Notes under the pieces: generated by a model | Told to the model about the DNA's origin: nothing | The model's database searches: none | The model's input: the letters and a program-made list of their open reading frames with translations, nothing else | From: Phycisphaerae bacterium | GTDB lineage: Bacteria; Planctomycetota; Phycisphaerae; Sedimentisphaerales; Anaerobacaceae | Assembly (NCBI GenBank): GCA_030615025.1 | Contig: JAUXAB010000021.1 | Coordinates: 1 to 50,698, forward strand | Length of the DNA: 50,698 nucleotides | Direction of reading: 5' to 3' | Translations under genes and position numbers: made by a program | In this document: piece after piece, positions 17,107 to 24,000 of the stretch | Position numbering within the stretch: position 1 is the first letter of the stretch | How the letters are laid out: every line of letters begins with the position of its first letter

Positions 17107-18108
17107 ATGGGTTGTAATTTGGCAATCGCAGGAGTAACGGGAGCTGTTGGACAGGAATTTCTGAAAATCCTGGAACACCGTGACTTCCCGTTCGATTTTC
17201 TCAAAGTGCTTGCAAGCAGCCGCTCGGCTGGTAAGAAAATCGAATTCAAAGGCAAGGAATATATCGTCGAAGAATTGACCAAAAACAGCTTTGACCGCAT
17301 CGATATCGCATTGTTCAGCGCCGGCGCAGCGCGAAGTAAAGAATTTGCCCCCGCCGCGGTAGGAGCCGGAGTGGTCGTGGTCGATAATACCTCGGCCTTT
17401 AGAATGGACCCGGATGTCCCGCTTGTCGTTCCGGAAATAAATCCAGAAAAAATCCAGGAACATAAAGGCATAATCGCAAATCCGAACTGCTCGACAATTA
17501 TTGCCATCGTCCCGGTCTGGCCTTTGCATAAGGCAAATCCGGTCAAACGAATGGTCGTCAGTACCTACCAGTCCGCCAGCGGAGCTGGAATGAAAGCGAT
17601 GCTCGAACTGGAAAAACAAACGCGTGAAATTCTCGACGGAAAAGAACCAACCTGCGAGGCCTTTCCCTATCAAATCGCATTTAACGTCTTCAGCCATAAT
17701 TCAGCTCTCGATGCTAACGGCTACAACGCCGAAGAGGTAAAGATGGTAAAAGAGACCGGAAAGATTTTTGACTGCCCCGATATCGCAATTACCTGCACCT
17801 GCATTCGTGTCCCCGTATTGAGGGCCCACTGCGAGAGTATCAATCTTGAATTTGCCGACCCGATTATACCCGACCAGGTCAGGGACCTGCTGAGCACCGC
17901 GCCGGGAGTTTCACTGATTGACGACCGCGAAAACAATCGTTTCCCAATGCCGATTGACGCCACCGGCAAGGATGATGTCTTCGTTGGCCGAATCCGTCAG
18001 GATGACTCGATACCTGACAATCGCGGTATTAATCTTTGGGTCGCCGGCGACCAGTTGCGAAAAGGCGCAGCCCTAAACGCCGTCCAAATTGCAGAAAGGT
18101 TGCTCTAA
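17107..18108 (+). CDS. asd: Aspartate-semialdehyde dehydrogenase
   Basis: This 333-aa enzyme reduces aspartyl phosphate to aspartate semialdehyde with NADPH, a shared step to lysine/diaminopimelate, methionine and threonine. It has the Rossmann motif GVTGAVGQEF at the N-terminus, catalytic C128 in ANPNCST, substrate-binding STYQSASGAG, and FVGRIRQDD with GINLWVAGDQLRKGAA near the C-terminus. The start at 17107 is chosen over 17080 because AGGAGA stands eight bases upstream. It is the first gene of a plus-strand run reaching 22608. Confidence 0.95.
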   Translation: MGCNLAIAGVTGAVGQEFLKILEHRDFPFDFLKVLASSRSAGKKIEFKGKEYIVEELTKNSFDRIDIALFSAGAARSKEFAPAAVGAGVVVVDNTSAFRMDPDVPLVVPEINPEKIQEHKGIIANPNCSTIIAIVPVWPLHKANPVKRMVVSTYQSASGAGMKAMLELEKQTREILDGKEPTCEAFPYQIAFNVFSHNSALDANGYNAEEVKMVKETGKIFDCPDIAITCTCIRVPVLRAHCESINLEFADPIIPDQVRDLLSTAPGVSLIDDRENNRFPMPIDATGKDDVFVGRIRQDDSIPDNRGINLWVAGDQLRKGAALNAVQIAERLL

Positions 18109-18112
18109 TTAG

Positions 18113-18180
18113 CCGCCCCGTTAGAGACCCAAAGGAAAAAGTCTCTAATGGGGCAAAGAAAAAAGTCTCTAACGGGGCCC
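18113..18180. repeat. Palindromic repeat family A, copy 1 (with duplicated right arm)
   Basis: GCCCCGTTAGAGAC at 18115-18128 is complementary to GTCTCTAACGGGGC at 18165-18178. An additional near-identical right arm, GTCTCTAATGGGGC, lies at 18141-18154, so two alternative hairpins can form. The element fills the asd-truA gap and supplies an upstream ATG (18148) that could wrongly be taken as the truA start. Confidence 0.75.
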
Positions 18181-18183
18181 ACA

Positions 18184-18987
18184 ATGGCCGTTCGCAACAT
18201 AAAACTAACGATTATCTACGATGGCAGCGAATATCACGGCTGGCAAATCCAGCCCGGACAGAGGACCATTCAGGGCACGCTTACCGAGGCAATCCAAAAT
18301 CTGGTCGGCTGTAAAGTTCAGGTCTTTGGTGCAAGCAGAACCGATGCCGGTGTAAGCGCTCTGGGTCAGGTTGCCCTTGTGCAAATCGATTCAGCCATAC
18401 CAGTCGAAAATCTCGCCAGGGTGATTACGCACAGACTCCCCTCTGATATTGCAGTTACCGAGGCAGTTGAAGTCCCACAGGGCTTTGATCTGATAGGTGC
18501 GGTCAAAAGCAAATTGTACCACTATACGATTTTTACAGGCCGGCTCCGGCCGGTCCTGCAAATAAGGCACTGCTGGCATCTGCCCGCCCCGTTAGAAATT
18601 CCACAAAAGGAGCCCAAACCCCAAAAAGGACAATTTCTAACGGGGCCCGCAAAACTTGATATTGCTGCTATGGCTCAGGCAGCAGCAATGCTGGTCGGCA
18701 AAAAGGATTTCAAGTCCTTCGCATCGGCAGCGGATAAGCGGCAGACTTCAGTGAGAACTATTTTTCGCTGCGATGTTAACCGGGATGATGATTGGGTATA
18801 CATTGATGTCGAAGGCGATAGCTTCTTGTATAATATGGTCAGAAATATCGTCGGTACTCTCGTCGAAGTCGGCATCGGCAGGCAGAAACCCGAAAAAATA
18901 AATGAAATTCTTGAAGTAAAAGACCGGACTGCGGCGGGACCAATAGCACCCGCCGCCGGTCTGTGCCTGATGTGGATTAAGTATTGA
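18184..18987 (+). CDS. truA: tRNA pseudouridine(38-40) synthase
   Basis: This 267-aa enzyme isomerises uridines 38-40 in the tRNA anticodon arm. Family motifs are YDGSEYHGWQ, ASRTDAGVSALGQV with catalytic D54, YHYTIFTG, DFKSFASA and FLYNMVRNIVGTL. Residues 135-155 (APLEIP to LTGPA) have no place in the family. They coincide exactly with 63 bp of a palindromic repeat (18586-18648) inserted in frame between the RLRP..WHLP strand and the next conserved helix. ATG 18184 has GGGG eight bases upstream. The upstream ATG at 18148 lies inside another repeat copy. The stop overlaps the next gene's TTG start (TTGA). Confidence 0.93.
   Translation: MAVRNIKLTIIYDGSEYHGWQIQPGQRTIQGTLTEAIQNLVGCKVQVFGASRTDAGVSALGQVALVQIDSAIPVENLARVITHRLPSDIAVTEAVEVPQGFDLIGAVKSKLYHYTIFTGRLRPVLQIRHCWHLPAPLEIPQKEPKPQKGQFLTGPAKLDIAAMAQAAAMLVGKKDFKSFASAADKRQTSVRTIFRCDVNRDDDWVYIDVEGDSFLYNMVRNIVGTLVEVGIGRQKPEKINEILEVKDRTAAGPIAPAAGLCLMWIKY
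18586..18646. repeat. Palindromic repeat family A, copy 2, inserted in frame in truA
   Basis: GCCCCGTTAGAAATT at 18586-18600 is the exact reverse complement of AATTTCTAACGGGGC at 18632-18646. The outer 11 bases match copy 1. The inner bases AATT replace GAC and are matched by compensating changes in the other arm. It encodes about 21 extra TruA residues. Confidence 0.85.
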
Positions 18988-20159
18988 AAATCGTTCACAT
19001 AATAACAAGATTGATTTTAGGCGGAGCGCAGGAAAACACTCTTATCACCTGCAAACTCTTAGCACAGCGGGGACACGATGTCACGCTCATCACCGGCCCC
19101 GCCACAGGCCCCGAAGGCGAGCTCTTCAATCAGACAAAGAATCAAAAGTATGATGTAATCGTTGTCCCCAAACTTATTCGCGCAATTTGCCCTTTATATG
19201 ACACTTTAAGTTACCACCAAATCAAAAAATATCTCAAGCATCTCCAGCCTGACATTGTTCACACGCATTCAGCTAAGGCGGGTATATTAGGCAGATTTGC
19301 GGGCTACGGCCTAAAAGGAAAATGGGGAGGGAATTTGCCTGCGGTGGTGCACACAATACACGGTCTGGCATTCCACCGGTATCAAAGCGAAACCTTGAAT
19401 AAATTCTATATTGGCATCGAAAAGGCCGCCGCGAAGCGAACGGATTTTTTCATCAGCGTAGCCGACGCAATGACAGCTCAGGCAAGCGCTGCCGGCATCG
19501 GTCAACCCGAGCAGTTTCGCACCGCTTATTCAGCTATCGAGGAAGAGAATTTCTTGCAGCCTATCTTGCAAGAGCGTAAAAAGGATTTCCGGCGAAAATA
19601 TGAAATACCGAAAGCTGCCATTGTGCTTGTTACAATCGCCCGGCTTTTTATGCTCAAGGGACATAAATATATTATTGAATCATCCAGGCGACTGGCCAAG
19701 CGTTTTGACAATGCAGTCTGGCTGTTTGTCGGCGATGGCAACCTTGCCGAGCACTTCAAAAAGCAGGTTCGCGAGTTGGGACTTGCCGACAAAATCAAAT
19801 TCACCGGTCTTTTGCCGCCAAGTCAGATTCCACTTGCGATACAATCATCGGACATACTCGTGCACTGCTCGCTAAGGGAAGGCCTTGCCCGCGCTTTGCC
19901 TCAGGCAATGTTGTGCGGTAAGCCGGCTGTATCCTTCGACGTCGATGGTGCAAAGGAAGTAGTAAATGAAAATACAGGTCGGCTCATCGAGCCGAAGAAT
20001 GTCCAACAATTGACAAAGGCTTGTGCGGAATTGATAGAAGATAAAGATTTAAGAAACAAACTCGGCGAAACGGGGCGAGAATCTGTGAAAGAAAAATTCG
20101 CACCCGAAACAATGGTGGACACTATCGAGGCGGTCTATCAGAAACTGTTACAGAAGTAA
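18984..20159 (+). CDS. Glycosyltransferase family 4
   Basis: This 391-aa GT-B fold glycosyltransferase probably acts on surface polysaccharide or lipid-linked sugars. The N-terminal domain has HIITRLILGGAQENTL and VHTHSAKAGILGRFAG. The C-terminal nucleotide-sugar domain has VTIARLFMLKGHKYIIES, LFVGDGNL, and the EX7E-type REGLARALPQAMLCGKPAV near 296-314. The donor and acceptor are not determinable. It starts with TTG 18984 overlapping the truA stop, so it is probably translationally coupled to truA. Confidence 0.88.
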   Translation: MKIVHIITRLILGGAQENTLITCKLLAQRGHDVTLITGPATGPEGELFNQTKNQKYDVIVVPKLIRAICPLYDTLSYHQIKKYLKHLQPDIVHTHSAKAGILGRFAGYGLKGKWGGNLPAVVHTIHGLAFHRYQSETLNKFYIGIEKAAAKRTDFFISVADAMTAQASAAGIGQPEQFRTAYSAIEEENFLQPILQERKKDFRRKYEIPKAAIVLVTIARLFMLKGHKYIIESSRRLAKRFDNAVWLFVGDGNLAEHFKKQVRELGLADKIKFTGLLPPSQIPLAIQSSDILVHCSLREGLARALPQAMLCGKPAVSFDVDGAKEVVNENTGRLIEPKNVQQLTKACAELIEDKDLRNKLGETGRESVKEKFAPETMVDTIEAVYQKLLQK

Positions 20160-20197
20160 ATAAACGCAAATCAGGGAATAAGAAGGAGAAAACGCAC

Positions 20198-21121
20198 ATG
20201 AGTGAGAAATTAAGGTCCTGTTGGCAGAATTGCGGCGGGCTTGATGACAAGAGCCTTCTCGAGGATAAGGAGATTTTAGGCATTGATGCGGCCGAAGATT
20301 CTATCGCCCCCTTAGACGATAACACAGTTCATATAAGGGGGCTTATCACACGGTTCGAGTCTTGTTATCATGAGGCAGACAAAGAGGCTGAGATGATTAT
20401 CCAGGCGATAGGGTCGGGACAACCACCGGCTGAGTCGAATGAACGCCCGCCGCAGCGTAAGCAGGAACTCCAGAACACCCACGATATCCTATCTGCGTGG
20501 TGTCAAGATGAACCAACAAGCTGCAAAGACCTCTGCGTAGGGCCTGTCTCCGCCAAAGAATTGTTCGACTGCCTCGGAAAACCAACCGATCTGAAACGCT
20601 GGCAGGTTCAGCGAATGATCGATCAACTCAAGTGGGCCCTGGATCGGTCTTATTCTTATCATGTAATGGCCCTGGATATGGATGGATTCGGACAGCCGAT
20701 TGAGCTCAAGGCCAAAGAGTATTACAAGGATCACCTGGATTTTCTAAATCAAACCACCACAACCATGATCCACTACACGCTGGATGGTAAAGATTCTGAA
20801 ATGTCACTGGCCCTTGCGATTGACCTGCATTCGCCGTGCAACTGGAACTTCATCGGCAACCTCGTCATACTCCTGAAGGCCATCAATGGCGATCTCCATC
20901 CGAAAGAATCCTTTGCTCCTTGTTCGCTAAATGCCAAGCTAACTCCTCTTCGTGACAGATTGAGGATTATTTCGAATACCCTTAAGATTTTTTGCGAAGG
21001 CAGCAAAGAAAAACAAGATGTGGATGGCAATATTCTTGCTCTTTTGGGAGCTAAGACAGCCGTAAAGCACTGGCTTGCAGCATCTTTAGATAAAACCATA
21101 AGATTGCGGTTGGGGCTTTAG
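20198..21121 (+). CDS. Hypothetical protein, no recognised family
   Basis: This 307-aa soluble protein has no signal peptide or membrane helix, and I do not recognise it. It is acidic at the N-terminus with several cysteines (CWQNCGG at residues 8-14, later CQDEPTSCKDLC near 102-113). A probable alpha-helical stretch near 125-150 (ELFDCLGKPTDLKRWQVQRM) follows. AAGGAG stands nine bases before the ATG, supporting real translation. It sits 38 bp after the glycosyltransferase and 34 bp before a DUF3795 gene. Confidence 0.7.
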   Translation: MSEKLRSCWQNCGGLDDKSLLEDKEILGIDAAEDSIAPLDDNTVHIRGLITRFESCYHEADKEAEMIIQAIGSGQPPAESNERPPQRKQELQNTHDILSAWCQDEPTSCKDLCVGPVSAKELFDCLGKPTDLKRWQVQRMIDQLKWALDRSYSYHVMALDMDGFGQPIELKAKEYYKDHLDFLNQTTTTMIHYTLDGKDSEMSLALAIDLHSPCNWNFIGNLVILLKAINGDLHPKESFAPCSLNAKLTPLRDRLRIISNTLKIFCEGSKEKQDVDGNILALLGAKTAVKHWLAASLDKTIRLRLGL

Positions 21122-21155
21122 ATTTAAGGCCAATTATTTAAAAAGGATAAGAGAT

Positions 21156-21509
21156 ATGGATGAAGTGATTGCCTATTGTGGCCTGATTTGTCATACGTGC
21201 CCTATCTATCTGGCAACGAGGGAAAAGGACGAAGAGAAAAAATATAAAATGAGAGTTGAGATAGCCCAGCAAATTAAAAAGCACTATGGGCAGGAATGTA
21301 AGCCGGAAGATATCACCGACTGTGATGGATGCCGTACGGAAGGTGGAAGACTATTCTGCAAGGAGTGTCAGATCAGAAAGTGTGCAAGGGAAAAGGGCAT
21401 TGAGAGTTGTGCGAGTTGCACTGGGTATGCCTGCGAAGAACTTAAGAAACTGTTCGCTACGGACCCGGATGCCAGGAAACGATTAGATGAGATAAGAAGC
21501 AGACTTTAA
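21156..21509 (+). CDS. DUF3795 cysteine-rich protein
   Basis: This 117-aa protein opens with IAYCGLICHTCPIYLA and has further Cys pairs (CDGCRTEGGRLFCKECQIRKC and CASCTGYACEEL). That is the DUF3795 pattern, likely binding zinc or an iron-sulfur cluster. Such proteins are frequent in anaerobes and their role is unknown. AAGGATAAGAG precedes the ATG. Confidence 0.85.
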   Translation: MDEVIAYCGLICHTCPIYLATREKDEEKKYKMRVEIAQQIKKHYGQECKPEDITDCDGCRTEGGRLFCKECQIRKCAREKGIESCASCTGYACEELKKLFATDPDARKRLDEIRSRL

Positions 21510-21537
21510 TTCTACCTGAAATCGGAGAAAAGACATT

Positions 21538-21954
21538 ATGAAAAGTTACAGGAAAGAGCTTTGGTTTAATACAAGAGGGCGGCGGGAATTTATCAATATT
21601 ACCCCGCAGGTTGAAGAATGCCTGAAAGAAAGCGGCGTCAAGGAAGGTTTTGTGCTCTGCAATGCTATGCACATTACCGCCAGCGTCTTTATCAACGACG
21701 ACGAATCCGGGCTGCATCACGACTTTGAAGTCTGGCTGGAAAAATTGGCGCCTGAAAAGCCATACTCGCAGTATCGGCATAATGGTTTTGAAGACAACGC
21801 TGACGCGCATCTGAAGCGCAGCGTAATGGGCAGAGAAGTGATCGTTGCCGTTACCGGAGGCAAACTTGATTTCGGGCCGTGGGAGCGAATATTTTACGGT
21901 GAATTTGACGGCAAAAGAAAAAAAAGGGTGCTGGTAAAAATCATTGGCGAGTGA
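21538..21954 (+). CDS. YjbQ family protein (secondary thiamine-phosphate synthase fold)
   Basis: This 138-aa protein of the UPF0047/YjbQ family has [39 protein letters not shown] and [19 protein letters not shown], with His and Glu residues at the conserved metal or active site. E. coli YjbQ can weakly replace thiamine-phosphate synthase, but the physiological role is uncertain. It is a possible link to the thiazole synthase gene 19 kb away. GGAGA lies upstream of the start. It is 28 bp after the DUF3795 gene. Confidence 0.87.
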   Translation: MKSYRKELWFNTRGRREFINITPQVEECLKESGVKEGFVLCNAMHITASVFINDDESGLHHDFEVWLEKLAPEKPYSQYRHNGFEDNADAHLKRSVMGREVIVAVTGGKLDFGPWERIFYGEFDGKRKKRVLVKIIGE

Positions 21955-21966
21955 GTTGGTGACTTG

Positions 21967-22608
21967 ATGGAGTTGTTGGTTTTCTTAGCTGAGGTGGTCG
22001 TGATATCGCTTTCAGGCGTGATGGCGCCGGGGCCGATAACGGCTGCGGCTATCGCAATGGGGGCACGCAATCGATTTGCCGGGACACTTATGGCGGTGGG
22101 ACACGGCATTATCGAGTTTCCACTGATGATTTTGATTATATTGGGGATGGATAAGATACTTAAATCGGCCCCTACCAAGATTGTAATTGGCTTTGCCGGC
22201 GGGGCGTTTCTGTTGGTTATGGCAATTCAGATGTTGCGGAGTTTAAGAAGTGCGGAAGGCCAGGAAGTTAAAGTGACCAAGAGTGGACCAATAGTAGCCG
22301 GCATAGTACTGTCGGGAGGTAGTCCGCTTTTTCTGGTCTGGTGGGCCAGTGTAGGGTTGAATCTTGCGATTACTGCGGCCGGCTTCGGGATATGGGCCTT
22401 TGTGTTATTCGCTATCGTACACTGGCTGTGCGACCTTATCTGGTTTAGTGCCCTGTCGTGGGCAAGTTTCAAAGGCTCAGCGCTGCTTGGCCCGCGAAAT
22501 CAACGTATTGTTCTGCTGATTTGCTCACTGGCACTGCTTGGCTTCGGCCTGTTTTTCATTTACAATGCCGGCAGCATTTTGATTAAGCTGCTGTCAGGAC
22601 CGAATTAA
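21967..22608 (+). CDS. LysE-family amino-acid exporter-like membrane protein
   Basis: This 213-aa protein has about six hydrophobic helices and the LysE/RhtB signature GVMAPGPITAAAIAMGARNR near residues 18-37. A paired half GIVLSGGSPLFLVWWASVG is near the middle. Family members export basic or neutral amino acids. The ATG at 21967 is preferred over the adjacent TTG at 21964. It starts 12 bp after the YjbQ gene and ends four bases before the convergent yihY stop. Confidence 0.82.
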   Translation: MELLVFLAEVVVISLSGVMAPGPITAAAIAMGARNRFAGTLMAVGHGIIEFPLMILIILGMDKILKSAPTKIVIGFAGGAFLLVMAIQMLRSLRSAEGQEVKVTKSGPIVAGIVLSGGSPLFLVWWASVGLNLAITAAGFGIWAFVLFAIVHWLCDLIWFSALSWASFKGSALLGPRNQRIVLLICSLALLGFGLFFIYNAGSILIKLLSGPN

Positions 22609-22611
22609 GTT

Positions 22612-23937
22612 TTAACTGTCTTGCTCAACGTTTAGGATTTGTTTTAAGGTGTACTGGGCCAGAGCGTTTCGCTGGGATTGAGTTATTTGCTGCAGACTGT
22701 CCGGCTGCTCAGTTGTTGGCTGAGCAAACCCTGCCTTCGCCACAGCTTCGGCAATATCGGACAATTTAATATTTGCCGGGTCTTTTGCTGGCAGAAAACC
22801 TGTCTTAGGGTCGGAAGTCTTGGCTATAAGTTCGCTGTCAACAAGATGCTTGAGAATCTTGTCCCCGAACTCGGGGGGTATATCCAATTTGCTGCATATA
22901 ACCTCCGCCTCGACCGGAGCATCGTTTTTCTCGAAGGCAACAGCAATCTCCCTGACGATATTGATAGCAGTAAGGTCATTGGCGATGAAATACTCCTCCG
23001 TCTTTCTGGCAGCGGCAATCTCGGCGGCGTCAAGCGTCTTTAAGTGCTGAGTGGTAAATGTCAACTGCAGGCCGAACAGGACAATGAGCCACGTGATAAA
23101 AATCCAGAAGACGCTCAGTGGTATGAGCCCCATAACCCCGTAAACCTTACTGTAAGGGATAAATTCCGTGACGTATTGGCCAAAGCCCCACTTTGCAAAA
23201 CTCCAGACCAAAGCAGCCACTGCTGCTCCCCAAATAGCCGCCTTTGCCTGAACCTTTGTATTCGGCAAAACAAAGTAAAGCAGGAAAAAGGCGACAGTCG
23301 CGACGATATAAGCCAGAAGAGCTGGGGCGATATTTGACAGGACGGTTTCTTGTATCTGTGCCAGAGCAGTATATTTTGTGCTGGCGTACACTCCCAGGCC
23401 GAAAAGCAATGGCCCAAGCGTCAGGAGTGCCCAGTAATTGATTATTCGGTGCAGGAAATTCCTGCTGCGAGCGACGTGCCAGATATTGTTAAACGCCCTC
23501 TCTATCGTCAACAGCAAAGCCAGCGCAGCCCAGATAACAATTGCGGCACTAAAGAGCGCGATGGAACCTTCATCTAATCTTGTGAGGAAACCTCCGACTG
23601 TATTGTCGAGATATTCTGTGAGCGTTATTTTTTCATCCGGTTTTTCGGGGTCCGAGGTATATTCAATAGTTGAGAGATGAAGCTGCTCATAAACTACATT
23701 TTTTACTTTCTCGCCTACGTCACTATAAGCGGGGAATAATCGAAATATTAAAAGTAATAAGATGGTCAGCGGGACAATTCCGAAAATTGTATGATATGAG
23801 AGGGCGGCGGCCTGCTGACCGGCGCGGTTTTTCCTCAGCAGTCGCGCACAGTGTGACCACAGTTTAATTTGAAAGACCACAAAGCGGCTGGCCCTGCCAA
23901 GTTGTGTGGTCGGTGTGGACAAAAGCTTCTTTAACAT
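22612..23937 (-). CDS. YihY/UPF0761 family inner-membrane protein
   Basis: This 441-aa protein has a six-helix YihY (BrkB-like) domain over residues about 25-270, with AAALSYHTIFGIVPL near residue 49 and PLSVFWIFITWLIVLFGLQL near 260. A cytoplasmic winged-helix-like C-terminal region (about 300-410) contains VEAEVICSKLDIPPEFGDKI. Its function is unproven and older ribonuclease BN naming does not apply. The start at 23937 is chosen because AGGGA lies six bases upstream. The longer frame to 23970 begins inside a palindromic repeat. Confidence 0.85.
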   Translation of the reverse strand: MLKKLLSTPTTQLGRASRFVVFQIKLWSHCARLLRKNRAGQQAAALSYHTIFGIVPLTILLLLIFRLFPAYSDVGEKVKNVVYEQLHLSTIEYTSDPEKPDEKITLTEYLDNTVGGFLTRLDEGSIALFSAAIVIWAALALLLTIERAFNNIWHVARSRNFLHRIINYWALLTLGPLLFGLGVYASTKYTALAQIQETVLSNIAPALLAYIVATVAFFLLYFVLPNTKVQAKAAIWGAAVAALVWSFAKWGFGQYVTEFIPYSKVYGVMGLIPLSVFWIFITWLIVLFGLQLTFTTQHLKTLDAAEIAAARKTEEYFIANDLTAINIVREIAVAFEKNDAPVEAEVICSKLDIPPEFGDKILKHLVDSELIAKTSDPKTGFLPAKDPANIKLSDIAEAVAKAGFAQPTTEQPDSLQQITQSQRNALAQYTLKQILNVEQDS

Positions 23938-23960
23938 CTTTGTCCCTTTCAACTTTAAGG

Positions 23961-23999
23961 GGGTTCCCATCCTAATGTCGTCAATCGGGGTGGGGGTCC
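23961..23999. repeat. Probable palindromic repeat family B, copy 4 (diverged core)
   Basis: GGGTTCCCAT at 23961-23970 and GGGGGTCC at 23992-23999 match the ends of family B, but the TTTTGC/GCAAAA core is replaced. It fills the gap between the AsmA-like stop (24001) and the YihY start region. Confidence 0.4.
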
Positions 24000-24000
24000 T

